A stretch of DNA of 64,000 nt from Neisseria sicca. Lineage in GTDB: Bacteria > Pseudomonadota > Gammaproteobacteria > Burkholderiales > Neisseriaceae. Each line of letters begins with the position of its first letter. Position 1 is the stretch's first letter. The notes below the pieces were generated by a model that saw nothing but the letters and a program-made list of their open reading frames with translations, did not search any database and was not told where the DNA came from. Positions 1 through 8,668 of the stretch are shown one piece after another. A program made the translations under genes and the position numbers. The stretch lies in contig NZ_CP072524.1 of NCBI RefSeq assembly GCF_017753665.1, positions 806,001 through 870,000 on the forward strand. The letters are read 5' to 3'.

Positions 1-307
1 CAAAAAAATATCGATAAAACTCCTTACCTAGTATCTTTCTTTGTGCATCTATATCTTTTTTAATAGGTATAAAATCTTCTTCATAAACAACAATGTCAAA
101 TCCAAGGGCATTATAATTATCTTCTTTTGAATATCGAGATTTAGATTTCCAGCCGCTATCTTTTTCTAAACACCTGAAACATAACACTAAATCAAAAGGA
201 AATTCAGTATATTTTTTCAGAATAGGCTGTAAGCCATTCTCTATTTCGCTATCTAATATACTAACTTTACTCCATTTTGGAGAGTCACTCGTAGTTCGTA
301 TTTCCAT
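1..307 (-). CDS. Probable Rhs immunity protein, partial (runs off left edge)
   Basis: Open frame on the minus strand with no stop before the window edge. It lies just after the stop of the GIY-YIG-tipped rhs cassette, the standard place for the cognate immunity gene. I translated it directly; it begins MEIRTTSDSPKWSKVSIL and is AT-rich like the other immunity genes. Two ATGs are possible, 6 bases apart. The one at 307 is preferred because AAGGAG sits 6 bases upstream of it, whereas the same site abuts the ATG at 313. No family is recognised. The immunity role is inferred only from position. Confidence 0.55.
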   Translation of the reverse strand, partial: MEIRTTSDSPKWSKVSILDSEIENGLQPILKKYTEFPFDLVLCFRCLEKDSGWKSKSRYSKEDNYNALGFDIVVYEEDFIPIKKDIDAQRKILGKEFYRYFF

Positions 308-339
308 ATTCATCTCCTTATCTTAAAAACAAAATAAAA

Positions 340-1554
340 CTAATGCTTACATTTATTTCCCGCTGGTAATTTACCCCTTCTCTTAATATATTTAATAATT
401 TTCAACCTTTCCCAACGTTGCATAGCCTTCTTAGGCCCCTTCATGACTCTTATATATTTTAAATTATTTCTATCTAACCATTTTTGAGAATACCGACGCT
501 GAACACCTTTTACAATATTTTTTGTTTCCCCAATTTTCCAAATATCTCCTTTTTTCAACCATATCTTACCCACAGGCTTACGTTTACCCCATTCCATTAC
601 AGGGTAAAAACCATCTTTTCTTGCAACAAGATAATAAAGTTCTTTGAGTCCTAAAGGATCAATCCAACTTTGTGTATTGGGGGAAAATTGATAGAAATTT
701 TCTCCTCCTACCAAACCTATCACGTCTTGGCTTACAAAACGTCCTGTGTCTGAATCGTAATAGCGGAAATAGTTATAGTGGAGTCCTGTTTCAGAATCAT
801 AATACTGGTTTTGAAGTCTGAACGGCTGATGCGCATCCTTGTAAACCCGCCCGTCCTTTTTCAGACGACCCCAGGCGGTGTATTCGCCGTACCATAACAG
901 ATTGCCGTGGATGTCGGTCATCTCGCGCGAGATGCCGATTTGGTCGTTGTGGAAATAGGCGAGGTATTGCGCTTCGTCTTGGTTGTTGCTGAAGACTTGG
1001 GCTAAGGGTTCGTAGCTGTCTTGGTCGGTGTAGATATAGGTGTAGCTGCCTTTGTAGGTGTATTCCTGCAATAGGCGGCTGCCGTCCCAGACGAAATGGG
1101 TACGTTTCGGAGCGGTACTCGTCCAGGCGAGTTTGTCTTGGCGCTCTTTGGAGAGGCGGCGTCCGAACGGGTCATAGGCGTATGTCCAGATCTCGGTATT
1201 GCCGGCGGGCTTTTTGATTTCGGCGCGGACGAGTTGGTTTTCTAGGTCGTATTGGTAATATTGGTTTTCGCCATTGGGCAGCTGGCGGTAGATCAAATTG
1301 CCCAATGCGTCGTAGGTGTATTCGATGCCGTTGTATTCTTTGAGGCGGTTGCCGCTGACAGGGTTAAGGTGTGCAGGTGATTTCAGACGACCTTGAGTTT
1401 TGGGGTCGTCTGAAATCGGAGCGGTCGTTTTGCCCTCTCCCCGGCCCTCTCCCACGGGAGAGGGAGTAAATGTGCAGGCTGCTTTTGAACCGTTTTGGAG
1501 CTTTGAAAGCAGCCTGCACTTTTTCAGGTAGCCCGAAGGGGGTGTGGGCAGCAC
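340..1554 (-). CDS. Truncated Rhs core with GIY-YIG-like nuclease tip (silent cassette)
   Basis: About 404 aa. The first ~65 residues are read through junction repeat DNA (DUS and CCCTCTCCC hairpins), not true Rhs sequence. YD-repeat Rhs core follows from GNRLKEYNGIEYTYDALGN to the hallmark WIDPLGL near residue 300. The variable tip after it contains LYYLVARKDG, GDIWKIGETKN and RRYSQKWL, resembling the GIY-YIG nuclease core (strand pair, then IGxT and an Arg-rich helix). The first aspartyl-protease motif reads QDVIG instead of the usual QDPIG. It has no N-terminal PAAR-like or DUF6531 region, so it is probably not deployed itself but is a donor tip for the lead rhs gene. The next gene downstream is the presumed immunity gene. 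Confidence 0.75.
   Translation of the reverse strand: MLPTPPSGYLKKCRLLSKLQNGSKAACTFTPSPVGEGRGEGKTTAPISDDPKTQGRLKSPAHLNPVSGNRLKEYNGIEYTYDALGNLIYRQLPNGENQYYQYDLENQLVRAEIKKPAGNTEIWTYAYDPFGRRLSKERQDKLAWTSTAPKRTHFVWDGSRLLQEYTYKGSYTYIYTDQDSYEPLAQVFSNNQDEAQYLAYFHNDQIGISREMTDIHGNLLWYGEYTAWGRLKKDGRVYKDAHQPFRLQNQYYDSETGLHYNYFRYYDSDTGRFVSQDVIGLVGGENFYQFSPNTQSWIDPLGLKELYYLVARKDGFYPVMEWGKRKPVGKIWLKKGDIWKIGETKNIVKGVQRRYSQKWLDRNNLKYIRVMKGPKKAMQRWERLKIIKYIKRRGKLPAGNKCKH
1473..1519. repeat. Hairpin repeat TGCAGGCTGCTTTT ... AAAGCAGCCTGCA
   Basis: A long inverted repeat with arms TGCAGGCTGCTTTT and AAAGCAGCCTGCA around a ~20-base loop. The same element recurs at 23412-23460, and one arm recurs at 55349-55384 in the right array. 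It marks a cassette joint. Confidence 0.7.
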
Positions 1555-1601
1555 ATACCTACCTTGCGTCGGGACTGAAGGTTTTGCCGGGCTACGGCTT
1601 A
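1549..1601 (-). repeat. Cassette-end repeat J2 (partial)
   Basis: Partial copy of the directional repeat found after immunity genes in both arrays. In the direction of transcription it reads AAGCCGTAGCCCGGCAAAAC and continues into the GACTGAAGG-complementary segment. Confidence 0.65.
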
Positions 1602-1622
1602 CTGATTAATATTTCACTGCCA

Positions 1623-2027
1623 CTAACGATATTTTTTTCTCGGGTCTTTGAAAGTTCCTATAAACTTCAAATCATTGTAAAGTTTACCTGGATTTTCTTC
1701 ATAAAATGTTGCATTAGAATAGTAATATAAAGAATTACCTTCATTTATTCCTTTCTCTTTTGCTACTTTCACAATATCTTTTATAACTTTATTGGAGTGT
1801 GCCCCAACTTCTTCTGCTAACACTTCAACTGGCACAATTTCTCCATTATCTGTCTGGAATGCCACAAAATAATCAGAATCAATAAATGAAACTCCAAAAT
1901 CTGCAAAAGCTGGACAATGAGAATCTGAGTCCTCCATTCCATCTGTATATTCATTAAACTCATCAGGTGTTTTAAAAGATGTCCCCATCCACACAGAAAT
2001 CATATCTTTAGTTGTTATATCAATCAT
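1623..2027 (-). CDS. Imm22-like immunity protein (second or orphan immunity gene)
   Basis: Protein of 134 aa. The N-terminal part reads MISVWMGTSFKTPDEFNEY, which matches the start of the Imm22 family (V-S-x-W-x-G ... eeFxeY) as I recall it. It is the second small gene after the AHH-tipped rhs cassette, separated by ~37 bases from the first immunity gene and followed by repeat J2. It is therefore either an orphan immunity gene left from a lost tip or a second protective gene. Acidic and AT-rich. Family assignment is moderate; the toxin it neutralises is unknown. Confidence 0.65.
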   Translation of the reverse strand: MIDITTKDMISVWMGTSFKTPDEFNEYTDGMEDSDSHCPAFADFGVSFIDSDYFVAFQTDNGEIVPVEVLAEEVGAHSNKVIKDIVKVAKEKGINEGNSLYYYSNATFYEENPGKLYNDLKFIGTFKDPRKKYR

Positions 2028-2064
2028 ATTAATAGACTGTAATTCAAAATGTTCTATATTCTTA

Positions 2065-2700
2065 TTAATCCCAATAACTGTCTAAATTATTCAATTCCTT
2101 CCACTCTTCCAAAGAATAAAGAAAAGGCAAAGAAAAGTTTTCCAATATTTTTTCTTTTAAATTTTCTGACACCATAAATGCTCCTGAATAATTATGATTG
2201 GAAGACAATAAAATATCCTTATCCGAATTAGTATATGCCTCCAGCGAAAAACCTTTTTCATCTCTTCCTAAATCCGGGTAAACAATTTCATTCTCAATTT
2301 CCCAGCTAACTATTCTTACCAAATAATAGATTTTATTCGTCAATAGCTCGCCTTTTGTATTGACAATAATTACCTTGCTCATACCAAAATCATGATCAAA
2401 CCCGTATTTTTTAATAAATTCCAAAAAACGCGCTGACATGATAAAGAAATCATTATATGGAAGAAAATCAAAAGTAACACCTCTTGCTTTCTTTAAGCAG
2501 ACATAAACTTTTTCAGGCATTGGAGGAATTTCTTGTCCCTTTACGAACCAACTCCATGGAAAGTCAAAATCAGGATGCGTTTTTTTAGGGTTAAACTTCT
2601 CTGATATACCTAGAACACCACTACTTACACGTGGTAACCCCATTTTTTCTGCTTTATCCATGCTTTGTAGGGCATATCCCCATACTAGTAATTTTTTCAT
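2065..2700 (-). CDS. Probable immunity protein for the AHH-tip cassette
   Basis: Protein of 211 aa starting 9 bases after the stop of the AHH-tipped rhs cassette, so it is the likely cognate immunity protein. Its C-terminal part (GAFMVSENLKEKILENFSLP) resembles the end of DUF1629/Imm11-type proteins, which close with a conserved V-S-E-x-x-K segment. The immunity protein at 4286-4861 has a similar end (GVFVSEKAKSFMESLCLP), suggesting one broad family. No signal peptide or membrane segment is seen, which fits a cytosolic inhibitor of a nuclease. The family label is tentative. Confidence 0.65.
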   Translation of the reverse strand: MKKLLVWGYALQSMDKAEKMGLPRVSSGVLGISEKFNPKKTHPDFDFPWSWFVKGQEIPPMPEKVYVCLKKARGVTFDFLPYNDFFIMSARFLEFIKKYGFDHDFGMSKVIIVNTKGELLTNKIYYLVRIVSWEIENEIVYPDLGRDEKGFSLEAYTNSDKDILLSSNHNYSGAFMVSENLKEKILENFSLPFLYSLEEWKELNNLDSYWD

Positions 2701-2709
2701 AATATCCTC

Positions 2710-3798
2710 CTAATCTAATCGTTTAGGCGAGTTGGTAGATCCGCATCCTCCAACGGATAAAGACTTACTTAAGCGTTTTTTCAACCTTTTTTGTAAATTC
2801 TGTACACGTTTTCGTGCTTGTGCTGCTGTAATCTTTCCTTGTTGGAATTCGCCTCTTATTTTTTGCAACTCGCGACTTACACTATCATTGTAGTTCTTAT
2901 GAGACCCTTGATGGAAAAATTCTCTAAGTGCGCCTCGAGCATCCGCTTCGGTTGAAGGCATATACAGACCATTAGTCCAACTATCTCTGCCTAATCCTTT
3001 GCCTTTCATGCCGATACTGTTAAAAAATGCTTTGTTTTCTTTCCAAACTGCCTGTGGAATTAAATGGTGCGTCTGCCAAGAAGAATCTGGGCGGAACATT
3101 CCCTGAGATTCCATGCTTTTACGCAAGCGATAGCCACTCTCTCCCAAAGGATCAACCCATTCTTGAGTATTGGGCGCAAATTGATATAGGTTCTCCCCAC
3201 CAATTAATTTAATCGGGTCCTGATTCACAAACCGCCCGGCCTCAGGCTCGTAATACCGCATCAGGTTGTAGTGCAGCCCGGTCTCTTCATCGAAGTATTG
3301 GTTCTGCAATCTGAACGGCTGATGCGCATCCTTGTAAACCCGCCCATCCTTTTTCAGACGACCCCAGGCGGTGTATTCTCCGTACCATAACAGATTGCCG
3401 TGGATGTCGGTCATCTCTCGTGGTATGCCGATTTGGTCGTTGTGGAAATAGGCGAGGTATTGTTTGCCGTCTTTGGCGTTGTCAAAGACTTGCGCCAGCG
3501 GTTCGTAGCTGTCTTGGTCGGTGTAGATATAGGTGTAGCTGCCTTTGTAGGTGTACTCCTGAAGCAATCGCGTTCCGTCCCAGACGAAGTGGGTGCGTTT
3601 CGGGTCGGTGCTCGTCCAGGCGAGTTTGTCTTGGCGTTCTTTGGAAAGCCTTCTGCCGAACGGGTCGTAGGCGTAGGTCCAAATTTCGGTATTGCCGGCG
3701 GGCTTTTTGATTTCGGCGCGGACGAGTTGGTTTTCTAAATCGTATTGGTAATATTGGTTTTCGCCGTTGGGCAGCTGGCGGTAAATCAGGTTGCCCAA
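2710..3798 (-). CDS. Truncated Rhs core with AHH-type nuclease tip (silent cassette)
   Basis: Annotated here from the first usable start. Rhs core coding continues in the same frame upstream to about 4076, where it joins a DUS hairpin, so this is a 5'-truncated cassette. Core YD repeats end at WVDPLGES near residue 215 (usual DPLGL changed to DPLGE). The tip contains QTHHLIPQAVW and TNGLYMPSTEADARGALREF, matching the AHH branch of HNH/endonuclease VII-fold toxins, where the paired His and a distal His bind metal. The basic C-terminal tail could help bind nucleic acid. Immunity genes follow at 2065 and 1623. Expression is unlikely unless read through or recombined into the lead rhs. Confidence 0.75.
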   Translation of the reverse strand: MGNLIYRQLPNGENQYYQYDLENQLVRAEIKKPAGNTEIWTYAYDPFGRRLSKERQDKLAWTSTDPKRTHFVWDGTRLLQEYTYKGSYTYIYTDQDSYEPLAQVFDNAKDGKQYLAYFHNDQIGIPREMTDIHGNLLWYGEYTAWGRLKKDGRVYKDAHQPFRLQNQYFDEETGLHYNLMRYYEPEAGRFVNQDPIKLIGGENLYQFAPNTQEWVDPLGESGYRLRKSMESQGMFRPDSSWQTHHLIPQAVWKENKAFFNSIGMKGKGLGRDSWTNGLYMPSTEADARGALREFFHQGSHKNYNDSVSRELQKIRGEFQQGKITAAQARKRVQNLQKRLKKRLSKSLSVGGCGSTNSPKRLD

Positions 3799-4073
3799 TG
3801 CGTCGTAGGTGTATTCGATGCCGTTGTATTCTTTGAGGCGGTTGCCGCTGCTAATGTTGCTGCCCTTCCCTTCGGCCGCTTTGTCGGAAAGGATGTTGTG
3901 GGCGGGGTCGAAGGCGAAGGTTTCGCTGCGGCCGCTTTGGCTGTTGCGGGCTTCTTGAATGCGTCCGATTTTGTCGTAGATGTAATTGAGTACGCCGCTT
4001 CTTTGATCGGCGCTTTGGATCAGGTTGCCGGCTTTGTCGTAGGCGCAGCAGCGGTTAAGTACGTTACAACAAA

Positions 4074-4184
4074 GGTCGTCTGAAAGTTGGTTTTCAGACG
4101 ACCTCTATGTTAACTGCTAATGAGATTGTTAAAGAACAAATGGTTCAGACGACCTCAAAGAAGGTTTTGAGGTCGTCTGAAAAG
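4074..4184 (-). repeat. Cassette-joint repeat J1 (DUS hairpins plus boxA-like motif)
   Basis: Two inverted DUS pairs flank a conserved middle. In the direction of transcription the middle reads TTTGTTCTTTAACAAT (complement at 4125-4140) and then CTCATTAGCAGTTAACAT. Copies recur at seven joints of the left array. Confidence 0.8.
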
Positions 4185-4285
4185 TTTTAGTAATTTTTGT
4201 CAGACGGCCTCACAGTGTTGATTACGTGTATGCTAGGAGCACCTATTACTCATGTAGACTACACTTGTTAAATAAAAAATAAGAT

Positions 4286-4861
4286 TCAAAGTTCGTTATA
4301 TTTTAATGGTAAGCATAAAGATTCCATAAAGCTTTTAGCTTTTTCAGAAACAAAAACTCCTAATCTATCCCCTGTACCATGATAAAAATCCGATTCATTA
4401 TCAATAACATAATCCCATTCTTGAGGAGATTTTTTATGAAAACTAATAAAATCATTAGCTTTTATCCACCACAAATTTGGCATTTTGTCTGCAATTGATT
4501 GATTGTGCCTACCTTTATCAATTACATCATCAATGGAGTAATATTTTTCAAAATAATCTTCTGAAAGATTTTTCCAATCACACTTAATAATTTTATTTTT
4601 GACTGCAAGAATTGCAGTAAATCCAGTTAGTCCTGAAGTAAATAAAGAATCTTTAATTTTCTGGGAAACTATCAAGCTTCTATTCGATACATAGGCCTCT
4701 GGTACATCAGGACCTAGTCGATCAATATATATTTCAGGGCTAGGAACATTTCTAGTTTTTTTAGAGGCATGTCCTTCCCATAAAATATGAGCAAAATCGC
4801 CGTAAATATCAGTTTTTTCAGAAAATGAGGAAAGATCGCTATAAACTTCAAATAATTTCAT
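4286..4861 (-). CDS. Probable immunity protein for the HH-nuclease cassette
   Basis: Protein of 191 aa beginning 26 bases after the stop of the rhs cassette ending at 4888, so it is the presumed cognate immunity protein. No signal peptide or membrane span is seen. The C-terminal segment GVFVSEKAKSFMESLCLP resembles that of the immunity protein at 2065-2700, and the two may share a DUF1629/Imm11-like fold. Strongly AT-rich compared with the adjoining rhs core. It is followed by ~100 bases without a gene and then junction element J1. Function is inferred from position. Confidence 0.6.
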   Translation of the reverse strand: MKLFEVYSDLSSFSEKTDIYGDFAHILWEGHASKKTRNVPSPEIYIDRLGPDVPEAYVSNRSLIVSQKIKDSLFTSGLTGFTAILAVKNKIIKCDWKNLSEDYFEKYYSIDDVIDKGRHNQSIADKMPNLWWIKANDFISFHKKSPQEWDYVIDNESDFYHGTGDRLGVFVSEKAKSFMESLCLPLKYNEL

Positions 4862-4887
4862 AATTATTACCTTTTACAAAAAATCTA

Positions 4888-7800
4888 TTATTTTTTTCCA
4901 ATTATAAAGGCAGTTGGCCCATTTCGTTTATATTTTCTAACATAATTTCTAGTTGCTCTAGGAATGTTGTGTTGTTTCATCATAACTTGTATTTGATCCA
5001 TTATGTCAGATAATTTGAAATTAGGATTATTACTAAACCAAGTTTTCCATTGCTGGTTCCAACCTCTCCTATGTATATCATCATGTTTTTTTGCATCAAT
5101 ACGTACTATTTGCTGATCTATAAATTGCCGTCTTGCCTTTTTACTTTTAAGTCCACATTGTTCTAATTGAGCTACAAAATCTTCATCTTTAAGCATTTCT
5201 TGAGGAACAGTATGATGATCTCGCATCGCATTAGGCCTTTGTGATCTTAAGCGGTGGTTTGGCTTTCTATCCAAACCTAAAGGATCTAGCCAATCTTGCC
5301 CATTAGGAGCGAACCAATAAAGATTTTCTCCGCCAGCTAATCCAATCGGGTCCTGATTGATGAATCTACCAGTGTTTGGCTCATAGTAACGGAAGAAATT
5401 ATAGTGCAGCCCGGTTTCTTCATCATAATACTGGTTCTGCAATCTAAACGGCTGATGCGCATTCCGATAGACGCGTTCATCCTTTTTCAGACGACCCCAG
5501 GCGGTGTATTCGCCGTACCATAAGAGATTACCATGGATGTCGGTCATCTCCCTCGGTATACCGACTTGGTCGTTGTGGAAATAGGCGAGGTATTGCTTGC
5601 CGTCTTTGGCGTTGTCAAAGACTTGCGCCAGCGGTTCGTAGCTGTCTTGGTCGGTATAGATATAGGTATAGCTGCCTTTGTAGGTGTACTCCTGCAATAG
5701 GCGGCTGCCGTCCCAGACGAAGTGGGTGCGTTTCGGTTCGGTGCTCGTCCAGGCGAGTTTGTCTTGGCGTTCTTTGGAAAGGCGTCGTCCGAACGGGTCG
5801 TAGGCGTAGGTCCAGATTTCGGTATTGCCTGCGGGCTTTTTGATTTCGGCGCGGACGAGCTGGTTTTCTAAATCGTATTGGTAATATTGGTTTTCGCCAT
5901 TGGGCAGCTGGCGGTAAATCAGGTTGCCCAATGCGTCGTAGGTGTATTCGATGCCGTTGTATTCTTTGAGGCGGTTGCCGCTGATAAGGTTGGGGTTGGC
6001 AGGTGATTTCAGACGACCTTGAGTTTTGGGGTCGTCTGAAATCGGAGCGGTCGTTTTGCCCTCTCCCACGGGAGAGGGAGCAGATGTCGGGATGTCGAGG
6101 ATGTTGTGGGCGGGGTCGAAGGCGAAGGTTTCGCTGCGGCCGGTTTGGCTGTTGCGGGCTTCCTGAATGCGTCCGATTTTGTCGTAGATGTAATTGAGGA
6201 CGCCGCTTCTTTGGTCGGCACTTTGGATCAGGTTGCCGGCTTTGTCGTAGACATAGCGGCGGTTGACTGCGCCGCCGGCCAGCGGGTTTTGTTTGCCGCT
6301 CCAGACGGTACGCTGGCTTTTCAGACGACCCATGGGGTCGTAGTCGTACAGGCTGCTGATGCTGCCCTGCGTCCTTTGGATTTCTCGGTGCAGTTTGTCG
6401 CGTTCGATGTCGCTGACGACTTCGCCGTCGAGGCTGATTTGGTGCAGGTGTCCGCTGCCGTAGTACAGGTAATCGATATGGCGGCCGTCGGGCAGGATGG
6501 TGCGGATGCGGTTGCCTAACGGGTCGTATTGATAGCCTACGGTGGCGCTTTGGCCGTTATGGACGGTGGTTTCGCCGATGAGGCGGTCGAGTTCGTCGTA
6601 GGCGAGTTCGACGCTGCTGTGTTGGTTGCGGGCTTTGGTCAGGTTGCCGGTAATCGGGTCGTAGTCGAAACGGGTGCGGCTGATGCCTTCGTCTTTGCTT
6701 TGTCCGTTGCGGCTGGAGACTTTGCGGCTTTGTTTTTCGATCAGTTGGCCGAGGATGTTGCGTTTGAAATGGTGGATGTGCCAAGTTTCGGGACGCTCTT
6801 TCAGACGACCTTCATTATTGCTTTGGCCGTATTCGGTCTGCTGCACCAGTTGTCCGGCGGCATCGTAGCCGTAGGCGGTGATTTTGCCGTCCCAGCCGGT
6901 TTCTTGGATCAGGTTGTCGGTTTGGTCGTAATTGAGACGGTAGGTTTCGCCGTTTTCGTTGGTGAGGACGGTCAGACGGCGGGCTTTGTCGTAGGCGTAG
7001 GCGAAGGTATGGCCCAGTGCGTTGGTGCGTTTGAGCGGCAATCCGTCCACTGCGAGTTCGTAGGCGGTTTTGGCACCGAGTCCGTCGATGTGGGCGGTCA
7101 GACGGTTGAGGCGGTCGTATTCGAAGGTTTCGTGACTGCCGTCGGGATAGTCGGTACGGACGGGGTTGCCCGCTGCGTCATAGTGGTGGCGGGTGGTATG
7201 GCCCAGCGCATCGGTAACGGTTTCAAGATCGCCGTATTCGGTGTAACCGAAGCGGGTGGTTTCGCCGGTACAGTCGGTAAAGCTGACGAGTTGGTCGAGG
7301 GTGTCGTAGTGTAGGCGTCGGGTTTTGCCTAAGGCGTCGGTAATGGTTTCGGGCAGCCATTGGGCGTTGTAGCCGTAGCTGGTAGTGTAACCGGCGGGGT
7401 CGGTGATGCTGATGAGATTGCCGCGTCCGTCGTAGGTATAGGCGGTAATCCTGCCTGCGGGATCGTTGACGGCAACCGGCAGGTTGAGGGTTTCGTGGTA
7501 GTCGATTTGGGTGCTGCTGCCGTCCGGCGCGGTGATGGCGATGACGTTGCCTTCGGTATCGTAAAGATAGCGGGTTTCGCGTCCGAGGGGATCGCGTTCT
7601 ACGGTAATGCGGCCGTAGCTGTCGCGTTCGCTGTCGCTGCGTTGTCCGTCGGCGTCGATGCGGTAGACGAGTTCGCGGTTTTCGTCGAAACCGTACACTT
7701 CCGTCCGTCTCAATGCGTCGGTAACGACGGTATGGTCTTTGCGGTAGTCAAACGTCCATTCTTCGCCGAGGTTGTTGCTGCTTTTAAGCACTTTGCCGTC

Positions 7801-7926
7801 GGTGTCGTAACGGTCGTATTCGTAGCGGGACACCAGTCCGTCGGGCTGGCTGTGTTCGACCATGATGTGGTTGCGGTAGGTGAAACCGCGCAGTTTTTTG
7901 CCGTCGCGTCCGTAAACGGCGGTCAA
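4888..7926 (-). CDS. 5'-truncated Rhs core with HH-type nuclease tip (silent cassette)
   Basis: About 1012 aa from the first usable start. The frame is open upstream to ~8028 (where a TTG start seen in the sister copy at 19637 is changed to TTA) but lacks the N-terminal DUF6531 region. It contains long YD-repeat Rhs core, the in-frame DUS/CCCTCTCCC insertion around 6005-6085, the paired motifs NQDPIGL and WLDPLGL, then a tip with RDHHTVPQEML, FIDQQIVRIDAKKHDDIH and GWNQQWKTWF. The His pair plus distal H-x3-H pattern is typical of HNH/AHH-related DNases, though the precise family is not clear to me. The immunity gene follows at 4286-4861. The core from ~6003 to ~7314 looks almost identical to those at 14116 and 25223. 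Confidence 0.75.
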   Translation of the reverse strand: MTAVYGRDGKKLRGFTYRNHIMVEHSQPDGLVSRYEYDRYDTDGKVLKSSNNLGEEWTFDYRKDHTVVTDALRRTEVYGFDENRELVYRIDADGQRSDSERDSYGRITVERDPLGRETRYLYDTEGNVIAITAPDGSSTQIDYHETLNLPVAVNDPAGRITAYTYDGRGNLISITDPAGYTTSYGYNAQWLPETITDALGKTRRLHYDTLDQLVSFTDCTGETTRFGYTEYGDLETVTDALGHTTRHHYDAAGNPVRTDYPDGSHETFEYDRLNRLTAHIDGLGAKTAYELAVDGLPLKRTNALGHTFAYAYDKARRLTVLTNENGETYRLNYDQTDNLIQETGWDGKITAYGYDAAGQLVQQTEYGQSNNEGRLKERPETWHIHHFKRNILGQLIEKQSRKVSSRNGQSKDEGISRTRFDYDPITGNLTKARNQHSSVELAYDELDRLIGETTVHNGQSATVGYQYDPLGNRIRTILPDGRHIDYLYYGSGHLHQISLDGEVVSDIERDKLHREIQRTQGSISSLYDYDPMGRLKSQRTVWSGKQNPLAGGAVNRRYVYDKAGNLIQSADQRSGVLNYIYDKIGRIQEARNSQTGRSETFAFDPAHNILDIPTSAPSPVGEGKTTAPISDDPKTQGRLKSPANPNLISGNRLKEYNGIEYTYDALGNLIYRQLPNGENQYYQYDLENQLVRAEIKKPAGNTEIWTYAYDPFGRRLSKERQDKLAWTSTEPKRTHFVWDGSRLLQEYTYKGSYTYIYTDQDSYEPLAQVFDNAKDGKQYLAYFHNDQVGIPREMTDIHGNLLWYGEYTAWGRLKKDERVYRNAHQPFRLQNQYYDEETGLHYNFFRYYEPNTGRFINQDPIGLAGGENLYWFAPNGQDWLDPLGLDRKPNHRLRSQRPNAMRDHHTVPQEMLKDEDFVAQLEQCGLKSKKARRQFIDQQIVRIDAKKHDDIHRRGWNQQWKTWFSNNPNFKLSDIMDQIQVMMKQHNIPRATRNYVRKYKRNGPTAFIIGKK

Positions 7927-7996
7927 ATCGCCGTAGCCTGAATCGACTTCAGCAAACGGCAGCCGTGCGCCGCCGTCAAGGGAGGCGATTTGGTAG

Positions 7997-8106
7997 AGGT
8001 CGTCTGAAATTTGGTTTTCAGATAACCTCTATGTTAACTGCTAATGAGATTGTTAAAGAACAAATGATTCAGACGATCTTAATAAAATATTGAGGTCGTC
8101 TGAAAA
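7997..8106 (-). repeat. Cassette-joint repeat J1
   Basis: Same organisation as at 4074: DUS pair, boxA-like segment (complement at 8049-8064), second DUS pair with base changes (CAGATAACC, CAGACGATC). Confidence 0.8.
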
Positions 8107-8119
8107 CAGGTTATCTCTA

Positions 8120-8200
8120 CTCAACAACCCAATCGATTCCTGATTAAACAAACTGCCAAGTTTGAGGTTCGTAGTAACCGTATCAAGTTGTAATGTAGAT
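8120..8200 (-). pseudogene. Eroded rhs core remnant (HYNL...NQDPIGL region)
   Basis: The DNA aligns by eye with the core segment that normally encodes HYNLxRYYEPxAGRFVNQDPIGL (compare 9150-9230), but carries several substitutions and reading-frame breaks. No tip follows; the next gene upstream on the strand is an unrelated immunity gene. It is a scar of a deleted cassette. Confidence 0.6.
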
Positions 8201-8276
8201 AAGTCTCCTAGTTTCCTTACACTAATATATCCGTAATCGTAGAGAGGAAATCTAAAATAATACCTAAATATAGATC

Positions 8277-8645
8277 TTAAAATTCAATGTAATCATCATT
8301 ATCCATGTAATAATTTAGAGCATCAATAAATTGATCTTTTGTAAAATTTGGATACCGTTCATCTAAGTCATCGTAAACATCCATAAATACATCCCCACTA
8401 CATAAAATATCTAATCCATTTTCGTTTACAAAATCAGGAAAAACTTCTTTTCCATCCATTATTTTTGGGCCGTTATCCAAATAACAAACCGTCTCTAAAT
8501 CAAGAATACTCTCATCTTCATCAGAAGAAATATATATGTATGGAAATTTGGCAAATTTATCAGTATCATCATCATTGAATAATCTAGCACAATCAATAAC
8601 TTCTGATATACTAATTTTTCTTCTATAAAATTTATCTAAATTCAT
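8277..8645 (-). CDS. Probable immunity protein for the WHH-nuclease cassette
   Basis: Very acidic 122-aa protein (runs such as NDDDTDKF and SSDEDES) starting 23 bases after the stop of the WHH-tipped rhs cassette. An acidic protein without signal peptide or membrane span suits an inhibitor that masks the basic active site of a nuclease. A purine-rich ribosome-binding site (GAAGGAAC) precedes the ATG. No family is recognised. After it come ~75 bases with nothing evident and then the eroded rhs remnant. Confidence 0.6.
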   Translation of the reverse strand: MNLDKFYRRKISISEVIDCARLFNDDDTDKFAKFPYIYISSDEDESILDLETVCYLDNGPKIMDGKEVFPDFVNENGLDILCSGDVFMDVYDDLDERYPNFTKDQFIDALNYYMDNDDYIEF

Positions 8646-8668
8646 TTTTTGTTCCTTCTATGATTAAA

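Noticed and set aside
1473..1519. Insertion sequence or Correia element at cassette joints
   Set aside because: No transposase frame is seen, and the hairpin arms do not resemble Correia termini (TATAGTGGATT).
6529..7314. Long plus-strand frame of 261 codons, repeated at 14642, 18141 and 25749
   Set aside because: It is antisense to rhs core, has a Val/Ala/Gly-rich product with no domain, and recurs only because the core DNA recurs.
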